Assembly: GCF_013347965.1 (NCBI RefSeq)
Contig: NZ_CP048810.1
Location: 6,013,501 to 6,077,500 of the forward strand
DNA: 64,000 nucleotides
Reading direction: 5' to 3'
DNA from: Pseudomonas bijieensis
GTDB taxonomy: Bacteria; Pseudomonadota; Gammaproteobacteria; Pseudomonadales; Pseudomonadaceae
Part shown: one piece after another, positions 16,498 through 25,506 of the stretch
Layout: every line of letters begins with the position of its first letter
Position numbering within the stretch: the first letter of the stretch is position 1
Position numbers and translations under genes: made by a program
Notes under the pieces: model-generated
The model's input: only the letters and a program-made list of their open reading frames with translations
Database searches by the model: none
What the model was told of the DNA's origin: nothing

Positions 16498-17711
16498 ACA
16501 CCAGGGAAACTCCGCTTTCGACCACGACTGGCAGAGCCGGGCTGCGGATACTGATCAGCAGCCGCGATGCCACGGCCCTGCGCGACCTGCAATGCGTCTG
16601 CCAACGTATGCCTGGCCTTGAGGTCAGTACACGCCTGGTCAGCAACGGGCATGTCGACCCGCTCTATGGCCTGGAGCGCATGCCCGACCTGCTGCTGCTT
16701 CGCGTCAGCCACCTGTGGCGCGAAGAGCTGTCGGCATTGTTGCAGCGTCCGGCCCATGAGCGTCCACCGATGCTGGTGTGTGGTCCTTTGGGCGAGCAGG
16801 AGGGCATGCGTCTGGCGATGCAGGCCGGCGCTCGGGATGTACTGCCCGAACCCGTCGCCGATACGGAATTGGTCGCGGCGCTCAATCGCCTGGTGATGGA
16901 AGTCCGCCTCGGCAGCGGGAACGAAGGGAAGCTGGTCGCGGTGATCAGCGCCAAGGGCGGCTCAGGCGGGACCTTGGTAGCGTGCAACCTGGCCCAGCAG
17001 CTCAGCGCTCGAGCGGGCAATACCTTGTTGCTGGACATGGACCTGCAATTTGGCAGTGTGACCCATTACCTGGACGTGGCGCAGTCCCACAGCCATCTGG
17101 AAGTGCTGCAGCAGATCGACGACATGGACAGCGTCGCGCTGCGGGGTTTTTGCAGTCACTTCAGTCCGACCCTGCACATACTCGGTGGCCGGGCTGGCGA
17201 ATTGTGCTTGCCCCAGGACGCCCAACCCGAACAGCTCGATGCCCTGTTGCAACTGGCCCGTGCCAGTTATGACTGGGTGGTGGTGGACCTGCCGCGGCAG
17301 ATCGATCACCTCACCGGCTCGGTGCTGGAACAGGTGGACCGGGTGTACGTGGTGGTGCAACAGAGCGTCAGCCACCTGCGCGATGCCAGCGCCCTGGTGC
17401 GGATCCTGCGCGAAGACCTGGGCGTGCGCGGCGATCAGTTGCAGATCGTGGTCAACCGCTATGACAAATCCGCCGCCGTCAGCCTCAAGGACATCGGCGA
17501 AGCCCTGCGTTGCGCGAACCTGTCGAAATTGCCCAATGACTTCAACCTGGTCAGCCAGAGTCAGAACACTGGCGTGCCGTTGGGGCTGCATGCGCCGAAG
17601 GCGGCCATCACCGCCGCCTTGCGCGATTTGACCGAAGACCTGGTCGGTCACCAGATGGCCACAGACAAGGGCCTGCTTAAACGTGCCTTCAACCGTTTTT
17701 TCGGGGGATGA
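16491..17711 (+). CDS. tadZ: TadZ/CpaE-like ParA-family ATPase
   Basis: The 406-residue protein has an N-terminal receiver-like region (about 20-130) and then a ParA/MinD-type ATPase with the deviant Walker A KGGSGGT (about 155-161) and DMDLQFG. In Tad systems TadZ/CpaE localises to a pole and recruits the assembly machinery. The normal second lysine/serine pattern KGGxGKT is KGGSGGT here, as is common in TadZ proteins, so hydrolysis may be weak. GGGGAG lies upstream of the ATG. Confidence 0.88.
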   Translation: MLNTRETPLSTTTGRAGLRILISSRDATALRDLQCVCQRMPGLEVSTRLVSNGHVDPLYGLERMPDLLLLRVSHLWREELSALLQRPAHERPPMLVCGPLGEQEGMRLAMQAGARDVLPEPVADTELVAALNRLVMEVRLGSGNEGKLVAVISAKGGSGGTLVACNLAQQLSARAGNTLLLDMDLQFGSVTHYLDVAQSHSHLEVLQQIDDMDSVALRGFCSHFSPTLHILGGRAGELCLPQDAQPEQLDALLQLARASYDWVVVDLPRQIDHLTGSVLEQVDRVYVVVQQSVSHLRDASALVRILREDLGVRGDQLQIVVNRYDKSAAVSLKDIGEALRCANLSKLPNDFNLVSQSQNTGVPLGLHAPKAAITAALRDLTEDLVGHQMATDKGLLKRAFNRFFGG

Positions 17712-17714
17712 CCC

Positions 17715-19157
17715 ATGATCAGCGACTTTCGTAACCGCTTGCGCAAACAGCCCGCCAAACCTGGCGCCTCAGTGGGTACCCCGCCCAATGACGGCCTGCC
17801 GGACCCGACAGACGCGTTGATGGCCTGGGAGCAGGCCATTCCGGATGTGCTTTACGAAACCCGCAGCCAGGTCACCCCGGTGGAGGCCGAATGGCGGGAG
17901 AAGATCTACCAGCAATTGCTCAAGGTCATGGACCTGTCGTTGCTCGATGCCCTTGAACAAGTCGAGGCCGCGCGGCAGATCCGCGATATCTGCCAGCGCC
18001 TGCTCGAGGAGCATTCGGCGCCGGTGAGTACCGCCAGCCGACAGTTGATCATCAAGCAGATCACCGACGAAGTGCTCGGCCTCGGGCCGCTGGAACCGCT
18101 GTTGGCCGACCATAGCGTGTCCGACATCCTGGTCAACGGGTTTGCCTCGGTCTATGTCGAACGCTTCGGCAAGCTGCAACGTACCGATGTGCGTTTTCGC
18201 GACGACCAGCATTTGCTGAACATCATCGACCGCATCGTGTCCAGCCTGGGACGCCGTATCGACGAATCCTCACCGTTGGTGGACGCCCGGCTCAAGGACG
18301 GTTCGCGGGTCAACGCGATCATTCCGCCGCTGGCCATCGACGGTCCGAGCATGTCGATCCGGCGTTTCGCCGTGGACCTGCTCAACACCGACAGCCTGAT
18401 CCAGGTCGGCACCATGACCCCGGCCATTGCCTTGCTGCTCAAGGCCATTGTTCGCGGTCGCCTGAACGTGCTGATCTCCGGCGGGACCGGCAGCGGCAAG
18501 ACCACCATGCTCAACGTGCTCTCCAGTTTCATTCCCCATAACGAACGCATCGTCACCATCGAGGATTCGGCCGAGTTGCAACTGCAGCAGCCCCACGTGG
18601 TACGCCTGGAGACCCGGCCTTCGAACATCGAGGGGCGCGGCGAGGTGAGCCAGCGGGAACTGGTGCGCAACAGCCTGCGCATGCGTCCGGACCGCATTGT
18701 CATCGGCGAGGTGCGCGGTGCCGAGGCGCTGGACATGCTCACGGCGATGAACACCGGCCACGACGGCTCCCTGACCACCATTCACGCCAACACCGCACGG
18801 GATGCCCTGGGGCGAATCGAGAACATGGTGTCGATGACCGGGGCGACTTTTCCGATCAAGGCCATGCGTCAACAAATTGCCTCGGCCATCGATGTGGTGA
18901 TCCAACTGGAGCGTCAAGAAGACGGCAAGCGACGCGTGGTGAGCATGCAAGAGATCAACGGGATGGAAGGGGAGGTCATCACCATGACCGAAATTTTCTC
19001 CTTCGTGCGCCAAGGCATCGGCGAGCACGGCGAGGTGCTCGGGGAGTATCGGCCCAGCGGCATGATCCCGGCCTTCCGCGATGTGCTGGCCAAACGTGGC
19101 ATCGAGTTGCCGCTGACCTTGTTTCGCCCTGAGTGGATGGAGGGCCGGTCGTCATGA
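17715..19157 (+). CDS. tadA: Tad secretion ATPase TadA/CpaF
   Basis: The 480-residue protein is a type II/IV secretion ATPase that powers Flp pilus extension. Walker A is GGTGSGKTT near 255-263. The Asp-box region ([12 protein letters not shown]), Walker B ([16 protein letters not shown]) and His-box ([13 protein letters not shown]) are all intact. The N-terminal 100 residues form the family's helical domain. The gene overlaps tadB by four bases. Confidence 0.95.
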   Translation: MISDFRNRLRKQPAKPGASVGTPPNDGLPDPTDALMAWEQAIPDVLYETRSQVTPVEAEWREKIYQQLLKVMDLSLLDALEQVEAARQIRDICQRLLEEHSAPVSTASRQLIIKQITDEVLGLGPLEPLLADHSVSDILVNGFASVYVERFGKLQRTDVRFRDDQHLLNIIDRIVSSLGRRIDESSPLVDARLKDGSRVNAIIPPLAIDGPSMSIRRFAVDLLNTDSLIQVGTMTPAIALLLKAIVRGRLNVLISGGTGSGKTTMLNVLSSFIPHNERIVTIEDSAELQLQQPHVVRLETRPSNIEGRGEVSQRELVRNSLRMRPDRIVIGEVRGAEALDMLTAMNTGHDGSLTTIHANTARDALGRIENMVSMTGATFPIKAMRQQIASAIDVVIQLERQEDGKRRVVSMQEINGMEGEVITMTEIFSFVRQGIGEHGEVLGEYRPSGMIPAFRDVLAKRGIELPLTLFRPEWMEGRSS

Positions 19158-20140
19158 ACAATATTCCCGGCGAGTTCATCCTGATTTTCCTTGGCATGGT
19201 GTTCATTGCCGTGTTCCTGCTGTCCCAGGGCGTGGTGGTGCCGGTGTTCGGCGAGGCCGGCAAGATGCGCAAGCGCATTCGCGGGCGCTTGCATGTGCTG
19301 GAGAAGGCCAACCACTTGCCCAACATGCAGACTGTGTTGCGGCAGAAATACCTGACGCGCCTGTCGCCCCTGGAAGCCCGTCTGGAACAACTGCCGTTCA
19401 TGGCCAACCTGACGCAACTGATCGAGCAGGCCGGTCATGAATACCGGGCTTATCGGGTCATGCTGCTCGGTCTGATCCTGGGAGTGGCGGCCGGTGCCCT
19501 GGTGCTGATGGTCTCGCCGGTCTGGTGGATGGCGCTGCTGGCGGCATTTGCGGTGACCTGGGTGCCGGTGTTGAAGATCCTGCGTGACCGCAGCAAGCGT
19601 TTCGCCGCGTTCGAAGAGGGTTTGCCGGATGCGCTGGACGCCATGTGCCGGGCCTTGCGCGCCGGCCACCCGTTCAACGAAACCCTGCGTCTGGTCGCCG
19701 AGGAGCACAAGGGGCCGGTCGCCCAGGAATTCGGCATGACGTTTTCCGACATCAACTATGGTAACGACGTGCGCCGGGCCATGCTCGGTCTGTTGGAGCG
19801 CATGCCGAGCATGACGGTGATGATGCTGGTGACCTCGATCCTCATCCACCGCGAGACCGGCGGCAACCTGACCGAAGTGCTGGAGCGCCTGAGCCGCCTG
19901 ATTCGTGGACGTTTTCGTTTCCAGCGCAAGATCAGGACGCTGTCGGCGGAAGGGCGCATGTCGGCCTGGGTGCTGGTGGCGATCCCGTTCGTGCTGGCGA
20001 TCGCCATCGTGCTCACCAGCCCCAGCTACATGCCGGTGCTGATCAATGACCCCATAGGGCACAAGCTGATCATCGGCGCGTTCTGCGCCATGTTGATCGG
20101 GATTTTCTGGATAAGAAAAATCATCCGGATCCAGGTTTAA
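19154..20140 (+). CDS. tadB: Flp pilus inner-membrane platform protein TadB
   Basis: The 328-residue protein has an N-terminal membrane segment, two central segments ([35 protein letters not shown]), a T2SSF domain ([26 protein letters not shown]...) and C-terminal segments. It forms the inner-membrane platform with TadC. The ATG at 19154 overlaps the tadA stop (ATGA), which decides the start. Confidence 0.93.
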   Translation: MNNIPGEFILIFLGMVFIAVFLLSQGVVVPVFGEAGKMRKRIRGRLHVLEKANHLPNMQTVLRQKYLTRLSPLEARLEQLPFMANLTQLIEQAGHEYRAYRVMLLGLILGVAAGALVLMVSPVWWMALLAAFAVTWVPVLKILRDRSKRFAAFEEGLPDALDAMCRALRAGHPFNETLRLVAEEHKGPVAQEFGMTFSDINYGNDVRRAMLGLLERMPSMTVMMLVTSILIHRETGGNLTEVLERLSRLIRGRFRFQRKIRTLSAEGRMSAWVLVAIPFVLAIAIVLTSPSYMPVLINDPIGHKLIIGAFCAMLIGIFWIRKIIRIQV

Positions 20141-20167
20141 GCGCTGTCGCGCCGAGAGGTTTCAGTC

Positions 20168-21130
20168 ATGGACTTTTTGCTCGGATTGTTGAGTCGGTTT
20201 ACCGGTAACGAAGAACTGGCGCGCCTGTTGTTCATTGCCGCGATTGGCCTCAGTACAGTGTTGGCGGCCGTCGCGCTCCTGCTATTGTTGCTGGGCCTGC
20301 AGGATCCGGTACAGCGGCGCCTGGCGCTGATCAAGCGTGGTTACGGTGGCAATACCGGGCAAGAGGCGCCCAGTAACCTGCAGCTCTTGCTGGAACGGGT
20401 CGGTCAGCGCTTTGCCTCGACCGACCAAGCCCACACGTCCGCTACCCAGACTTTGTTGACCCACGCCGGTTACCGCTCTGCCTCGGCGGTGCAGATGTAC
20501 TGGGCCGTGCGCCTGATGTTGCCGTTGTTGCTGGTCGGCGTTGCGTTGTTGCTGTTGCCGATGGTCAAGGTTTCAGTGGTCATCGGCCTGTTGGCGGTGA
20601 CCCTCGTGGCAGGCATTGGCTGGTTGCTGCCGGCGATCTATGTCGGCAAACGCAAGCAGGCACGACAAGGCCGGTTGCGCGCCGCGTTCCCGGATGCATT
20701 GGACCTGATGGTGGTCTGCGTCGAGTCGGGCCTGGCCCTGCCCACGACGATTGAACGGGTGGCTGAAGAAATGTCGGTCAGTCAGGTTGAGTTGGCTGAG
20801 GAGCTGGCGCTGGTCAATGCGCAGATCCGGGCGGGCATCACCAGCACCGAGGCGCTCAAGCAATTGGCCGTGCGCACCGGCCTGGAGGATATCCAGGGGC
20901 TGGTCAGTCTGCTGGCGCAAAGTATCCGTTTTGGTACCAGTGTGGCCGATACCCTGCGCATCTACGCTGATGAGTTTCGTGATCGGCGGACCCAGGCGGC
21001 GGAAGAAATGGGGGCCAAGATAGGCACCAAGCTGATCTTTCCGTTGATCTTTTGCCTGTGGCCGAGTTTTTTCCTGGTCGCCATTGGTCCGGCCATGATT
21101 GGTGTGTTCAGGGCTTTTGGGAATATGTAG
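20168..21130 (+). CDS. tadC: Flp pilus inner-membrane platform protein TadC
   Basis: The 320-residue protein has a T2SSF domain (FPDALDLMVVCVESGLALPTTIERVAEEMS) between hydrophobic blocks, matching TadC. It pairs with TadB. It is the last gene of the plus-strand Tad operon; transcription then runs into the REP array rather than a classic terminator. Confidence 0.93.
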   Translation: MDFLLGLLSRFTGNEELARLLFIAAIGLSTVLAAVALLLLLLGLQDPVQRRLALIKRGYGGNTGQEAPSNLQLLLERVGQRFASTDQAHTSATQTLLTHAGYRSASAVQMYWAVRLMLPLLLVGVALLLLPMVKVSVVIGLLAVTLVAGIGWLLPAIYVGKRKQARQGRLRAAFPDALDLMVVCVESGLALPTTIERVAEEMSVSQVELAEELALVNAQIRAGITSTEALKQLAVRTGLEDIQGLVSLLAQSIRFGTSVADTLRIYADEFRDRRTQAAEEMGAKIGTKLIFPLIFCLWPSFFLVAIGPAMIGVFRAFGNM

Positions 21131-21145
21131 AACACGCAGCGCTTA

Positions 21146-21911
21146 TTGTGGGAGCGAGCTTGCTCGCGATAGCGGTTTGACAGTCAATGAAGGTGTTGAA
21201 TGTCGGTCCGTCATCGCGAGCAGGCTCGCTCCCACGGTTGATTTTGGGTGTTCAGGAGACTTGTGTTCACCGCAGGCCCATTGTGGGAGCGAGCTTGCTC
21301 GCGATAGCGGTGTGACAGTCAATGAAGGTGTTGAATGTGGGGCCGTCATCGCGAGCAGGCTCGCTCCCACGGTTGATCTTGGGTGTTCAGGAGACTTGTG
21401 TTCACCGCAGGCCCATTGTGGAGCGAGCCTGCTCGCGATAGCGGTTTGACAGTCAATGAAGGTGCTGAATGTGGGGCTGTCATCACGAGCAAGGTCGCTC
21501 CCACAGTTGATCTTGGGTGTTCAGGAGACTTGTGTTCACCGCAGGCCCATTGTGGGAGCGAGCCTGCTCGCGATAGCGGTGTGACAGTCAATGAAGGTGT
21601 TGAATGTGGGGCCGTCATCGCGAGCAAGCTCGCTCCCACGGTTGATCTTGGGTGTTCAGGAGACTTGTGTTCACCGCAGGCCCATTGTGGGAGCGAGCCT
21701 GCTCGCGATAGCGGTTTGACAGTCAATGAAGGTGTTGAATGTCGGTCCATCATCGCGAGCAGGCTCGCTCCCACGGTTGATTTTGGGTGTTCAGGAGACT
21801 TGTGTTCACCGCAGGCCCATTGTGGGAGCGAGCCTGCTCGCGATAGCGGTTCGACAGTCAATGAAGGTGCTGATCGTGAGGCCGCCTTCGCGAGCAAGCC
21901 CGCTCCCACAG
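21146..21911. repeat. Tandem array of paired REP palindromes (BIME-like), 135-base period
   Basis: Six REP pairs lie in direct tandem. Each unit has a forward REP (GTGGGAGCGAGCYTGCTCGC), a spacer containing GACAGTCAATGAAGGTG, an inverted REP (GCGAGCAGGCTCGCTCCCAC) and a linker containing TTCAGGAGACTTGTGTTCAC. Forward copies begin near 21146, 21281, 21416, 21550, 21685 and 21820; the third has lost one G. The array sits between convergent tadC and the DUF3613-like gene, where it can block read-through. Confidence 0.95.
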
Positions 21912-21947
21912 GTTCAGGCCTGTGCTCTACCGACCATTCAAGCCAAA

Positions 21948-22015
21948 AGACCGCAGCCTTCAGGAGTACCTACATCGGATCAAATGTAGACACTGCCGAA
22001 GGCCGCGATCTTTCG
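21948..22015. repeat. Second intergenic palindrome (GATCGCGGCCTTCGG type)
   Basis: AAAAGACCGCAGCCTTCAGG near 21948 pairs with CCGAAGGCCGCGATCTTT near 22000 around a TACATCGGATCAAATGTA centre. This is another intergenic repeat type of pseudomonads. With the adjoining REP array it separates the two convergent Tad operons. Confidence 0.6.
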
Positions 22016-22028
22016 TTTCCTGCGTGTT

Positions 22029-22298
22029 TCATTTACTACTGGTGATCTCTCCCCCCGAGTCCTGGTCAAAGAATTCCGGGATCGGGTAGTTGAAGCTGTT
22101 GAGCCAGCGCTGCATGGCCAATTCGCGTTCGGCGGCCGAGGCGGTTTGCAGGTTGGTGGAGGCTACCACGCCGCGAATCTGCAGTTGCATCCAGCTCTCT
22201 GTGCCTTGCTGTGCTGGCGAAGAGGGGCCTGGTTCGATTGCCCAGGCGGTGCTGGAAAGGCCCACCAGGCATGCGATCATCAATTGTTTGGTCATCAT
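22029..22298 (-). CDS. Small secreted DUF3613-like protein of the Tad locus
   Basis: The 89-residue protein has a signal peptide (MMTKQLMIACLVGLSSTAWA, cleaved near residue 20) and a short polar domain (ESWMQLQIRGVVASTNLQ...ERELAMQRWLNSFNYPIPEFF). It resembles the DUF3613 proteins found at the ends of tad operons in Burkholderia and Ralstonia; the function is unknown. GAGGAG lies eight bases before the ATG at 22298. It is the last gene after rcpA and tadD. Confidence 0.75.
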   Translation of the reverse strand: MMTKQLMIACLVGLSSTAWAIEPGPSSPAQQGTESWMQLQIRGVVASTNLQTASAAERELAMQRWLNSFNYPIPEFFDQDSGGEITSSK

Positions 22299-22320
22299 CT
22301 CTTGGACTCCTCGTAACGCT

Positions 22321-23034
22321 CTACTTGATCGCGCCGGTTGAGGCATCGACGATCTCGGTGGGGCGGTTGGCGGGTGACGTCATTGCGTTAGGGGCCGAAC
22401 CCCTGATTCTTTCCGCGCGGGCTTGGGCATCCGCCACTTGCTGGGGGCTCAGCTTGGCCATGTTCGCGAGCTCGGCGGCCTGCTTCCAGTTGTCCTGGTA
22501 GATCAGCAGAGTCACCATGTTGAGCGCTGCCAGCGGGTCTGACTGCTGGAGCTCCATGGCGGTCATGAACTCGAAGCGGGCTTCTGAAATGCGTCGTTGA
22601 TTGAGGTAGACAACCCCCAGGTCATTGCGGATCTTGCCTTCGGTGGGAGCCATTTTCGCTGCGCGTTCGAGGTATTGCGTAGCGGCCGCATTGTCATTTC
22701 TGGCGGCCGCCAACTGGCCAAGGCCATGTTCACCGTCAGCGGCCAGGCATGTCCCGAGCAGGCTTTTGTATAACGGTTCAGCCTCGTTGCGCCCCATCAG
22801 GCGCAGTACCCGAGCCTTGCGCAGGCGGACCTGGACCAAGTCCTCGGGCAAGCGTTCGAGGTTCGCCAGGCTGGCGTACAAACGGCCCTCGTTGGCCATG
22901 TCTTCCGCCATGTTCAGGGCCAGTTCCTGGTCGGATCCAGGCTTGGCGCAATCGGCCGTGCGTGGAGCCACCGCGCTGTTGCTGGCACAGCCGGCGAGCA
23001 TCAAGGTCGCCGTTAATGCGATCACTGTTTTCAT
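22321..23034 (-). CDS. tadD: Tad pilus lipoprotein TadD with TPR repeats
   Basis: The 237-residue protein starts MKTVIALTATLMLAGCAS, a lipoprotein signal with lipobox LAGC, so it is outer-membrane anchored. Tetratricopeptide-like repeats follow (AAATQYLERAAKMAPTEGKIRNDLGVVYLNQRRISEARFEF). TadD helps assemble the RcpA secretin. The start at 23034 is fixed by the signal peptide. Confidence 0.9.
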   Translation of the reverse strand: MKTVIALTATLMLAGCASNSAVAPRTADCAKPGSDQELALNMAEDMANEGRLYASLANLERLPEDLVQVRLRKARVLRLMGRNEAEPLYKSLLGTCLAADGEHGLGQLAAARNDNAAATQYLERAAKMAPTEGKIRNDLGVVYLNQRRISEARFEFMTAMELQQSDPLAALNMVTLLIYQDNWKQAAELANMAKLSPQQVADAQARAERIRGSAPNAMTSPANRPTEIVDASTGAIK

Positions 23035-23090
23035 TGAATGCCCCTTGGCAACCCGTTGGATATTGGATGCCTTGCACATCAGGCGCCGGC

Positions 23091-24314
23091 TCATTGGGAA
23101 AGCCCGCTGCGGTTGTCAAATTCGCCATGTTCAAGGAAGTACATGCGATAGAAGTTCGGGTCGTAATTGCGCAGTTGTTCACCTGGCAATGTTGGCAGTT
23201 GCGCGTCGGCGGCCAACGGTTGAACCAGGTGTGGCGTGACGATCATCAGCAGTTCACGCTCTTCGCGGTTGATGGAGTTGTCGCGAAAGAACGCGCCGAG
23301 AATCGGTATATCTCCCAGCCCCGGAAACTTGTTCACCTGTGAGCTGTTGCGGGTGCTGATCAGGCCGCTGATGACGAAGCTTTCGCCGTCGGCCAGGGCG
23401 ATGCTGGTATCGGTACGGCGCACCGTGAGTGCTGGCACCAATGTCCCGGCGATGTTCACCGCATTGGTGAAGTCCAGTTCACTGACTTCCGGCGCCACCT
23501 TCAATGCAATGCGATTTTTGCCGATGACGGTGGGGGTCAGGGTCAGGCGAATACCGAATTCCTTGTATTCGATGGACACGTTGTCGCTGCCGGCGCTGGG
23601 CACCGGGATCGGCACTTCACCACCGGCCAGGAAACTCGCGCTCTGCCCGCTGAGGGCCACCAGGCTTGGCCGCGCCAGGGTATAGGCGAAACCACTGCCT
23701 TCCAGCGCGTTGATCATCAACAGCGTTTTACCGGTGGCGAAAGACAGGTTGAACATGTCGTTGTTGACCGGCAATGAAGGCCGGACAATGCCGCCGATGG
23801 AGGGCAAGGTCCTCGGCGCGCCGAACTGGAAATTGCCACGGCTGCCGAAAATCGACGTCGAGGCTTCCTTGAGTTTGTTCCGGCTGACTTCAACGAAGCG
23901 AATGTCAGTCTGCACCTGGGCGAGCAGCATCGGGTCTTCGGAAGGCATGCTTGCAGCGCCTGTCAGTGCCTCGGTGGCCCTGCCTTTGACAAAGACCATG
24001 CTCTGGCGCGGTATTTTCGAACAGTCCGTCCAGACCATCAGGCTGGTGGCGCCGGGCGCCAGGCCCGTGAGAATGAAGGCATCGCTGCCACTGGGTTGCA
24101 CATCGGCAATTTTCGGGTCGCCGACTGCCAACTTCGTCACGGGGGCGAGGATGCGCAGTTCGCTCTGGAGCCCCTGGCCGACCTCGAAGGTCGCCGGCAG
24201 ATTGTCCAGTTGCGAACAGTTTGCCGCGGCGGCCTGGGCCGCATCCAAGCCAAGACCCATCCAGAACAGGCCATGAATGAAATGTTTTAGAACCGGAGCA
24301 GTACGATGGGTCAT
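23091..24314 (-). CDS. rcpA: Flp pilus secretin RcpA/CpaC
   Basis: The 407-residue protein has a signal peptide (to about residue 31), a BON/N-terminal domain (QGLQSELRILAPVTKLAVGDPKIADVQP...) and the secretin core (...VEVSRNKLKEASTSIFG, VPIPVPSAGSDNVSIEYKEFG, ...FPGLGDIPILGAFFRDNSINREERELLMIVTPHLV). It forms the outer-membrane pore for the pilus. GAGGA precedes the ATG. Its place in a separate convergent operon with tadD differs from the contiguous rcpCA-tadZABCD order of other tad loci. Confidence 0.93.
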   Translation of the reverse strand: MTHRTAPVLKHFIHGLFWMGLGLDAAQAAAANCSQLDNLPATFEVGQGLQSELRILAPVTKLAVGDPKIADVQPSGSDAFILTGLAPGATSLMVWTDCSKIPRQSMVFVKGRATEALTGAASMPSEDPMLLAQVQTDIRFVEVSRNKLKEASTSIFGSRGNFQFGAPRTLPSIGGIVRPSLPVNNDMFNLSFATGKTLLMINALEGSGFAYTLARPSLVALSGQSASFLAGGEVPIPVPSAGSDNVSIEYKEFGIRLTLTPTVIGKNRIALKVAPEVSELDFTNAVNIAGTLVPALTVRRTDTSIALADGESFVISGLISTRNSSQVNKFPGLGDIPILGAFFRDNSINREERELLMIVTPHLVQPLAADAQLPTLPGEQLRNYDPNFYRMYFLEHGEFDNRSGLSQ

Positions 24315-24789
24315 GAAGTGATCCTCGGTAAAGAGGCCATCCCTAGGCTTAACTATTGCCTCGGATCACTTAAGAGGCCCGGGCTGCCCCTTTCCATCTC
24401 GCCGGCCTGTTCATATTCCGGTTTCAGGCCTCGTCGCTATAAGCAAACGGGCGCATTTCTCCGGCCTGACTGAACGACAGGCTGCTTGCGAACAACTTTT
24501 CGGTACCCGGGTCTCCGGGATATTCGAAGGCAACGACGGTATCGATCAGGTCGCTTCAGGAGCGTTTTGCCGAGCCTGTCATCGCTTCTGTTTCACGGTA
24601 GTTCAAGCATGGCAAAGCGCCACGCCACGAATCAAAAAAATGACTAAAAAGTGACGGGTGGAAAAATTCGCTCAAGTGGCCGTCAATAATTTGTCTTTTT
24701 GTGTTGGGAAGGGCGATACGCAAGGCATATCTTTCTGGGGGCAGGGGGAGGCCTGCGAGCCGTTTTTGGGTCGCAGGGTCTGGCGCAGA
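24315..24789. other. Intergenic region holding the rcpA promoter
   Basis: This 475-base gap has no intact gene. The part next to rcpA should carry its promoter. The middle contains a possible gene remnant (24424-24555). The rest shows nothing I can name. Confidence 0.4.
24424..24555 (-). pseudogene. Possible 3' remnant of a lost protein gene
   Basis: About 43 codons in one minus-strand frame end at a stop at 24424 and read like real protein (VVAFEYPGDPGTEKLFASS, then ...SFSQAGEMRPFAYSDEA). The frame is closed upstream by a TGA, has no plausible start codon and no ribosome-binding site. I do not recognise the family. It could also be chance. Confidence 0.3.
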
Positions 24790-25416
24790 TCAGGCCACGT
24801 GGTAGTGCACTGACAGTGTTCCTTTCTTTTGCGAAAGCGAGGCAATGGTGACTGTTCCCAGTTCGCGCAGGCGCTGCACGTGAGTACCGCCACAACCGTA
24901 GGCGGCCAGCCCACCGAAACCGACTTCGCGCAGGCCTTCGCGCGACGTGATCAGGCGCGACAGGTCGTCGGCAATCCATTCGTCGATGCCTTGCTGAATG
25001 ATCGAGATGTCCAGTTCCTGAGGGTCTTCCCCAGGCTGGAACTGCACGCGGCTTTCGCCGGGCCAATGATGGGCCTTGATCGGTTTCCAGCCACGGCTTT
25101 CGGCGAAATGGCCGATCAGGTGCCCGGCCGAGTGCAGGCGTGAATTCAACTGTCGCCGCTGCGCATCCACGCGGATCGCCGCCATGCCCGAGGCCACCGG
25201 TCTGTCGACGTAATGAACGATCTGTTGCCCGTCCTGGACCACGCGCAGCACTTGGCTTTCACCGATCCATCCAGTGTCGCAGGGCTGACCGCCACCCTGG
25301 GGGTGGAACAGTGTGGCGCGCAGCACCACGGCAAACTCATGTTCCTGGGGGCTGCAATCCAGGACTTCCACATTGGCCTCGAGGTCATCGCTATGGAAAA
25401 AGAGGCGAAGCGTCAT
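24790..25416 (-). CDS. AlaX-type alanyl-tRNA editing protein
   Basis: The 208-residue protein has the tRNA synthetase second additional domain with its metal-binding motifs: HSAGH (in LHSAGHLIGHF) and CGGTH. Free-standing AlaX proteins hydrolyse mischarged Ser- or Gly-tRNA(Ala). The N-terminal segment is the usual beta-barrel part (ATLFHPQGGGQPCDTG). Both ATG 25416 and ATG 25431 are possible starts; no strong ribosome-binding site separates them. It is divergent from a LysR regulator. Confidence 0.85.
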   Translation of the reverse strand: MTLRLFFHSDDLEANVEVLDCSPQEHEFAVVLRATLFHPQGGGQPCDTGWIGESQVLRVVQDGQQIVHYVDRPVASGMAAIRVDAQRRQLNSRLHSAGHLIGHFAESRGWKPIKAHHWPGESRVQFQPGEDPQELDISIIQQGIDEWIADDLSRLITSREGLREVGFGGLAAYGCGGTHVQRLRELGTVTIASLSQKKGTLSVHYHVA

Positions 25417-25447
25417 GTGCCATATCCACATCAGAAATTGTGACGGG

Positions 25448-25476
25448 ATTATAGGTAGGGCGTAAAAGGGTGATAA
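25448..25476 (-). promoter_or_regulatory. Probable promoter of the AlaX-type gene
   Basis: On the minus strand a perfect TATAAT (25448-25453) lies 17 bases after TTATCA (25471-25476), a partial -35 match. It gives a short leader before the ATG at 25431 or 25416. Confidence 0.4.
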
Positions 25477-25506
25477 TCCGTTCAAATTTCAAAGGACTGT
25501 TGCGTC

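Noticed and set aside
21099..22045. Long repetitive frames in the REP array on both strands
   Set aside because: They simply translate the 135-base repeat and have no start signals; non-coding repeat.
11435..24314. Type II secretion system instead of Tad
   Set aside because: The Flp pilins, prepilin peptidase without methylase domain, RcpC, TadZ and TadE-like proteins identify a Tad system; Gsp-specific genes are absent.
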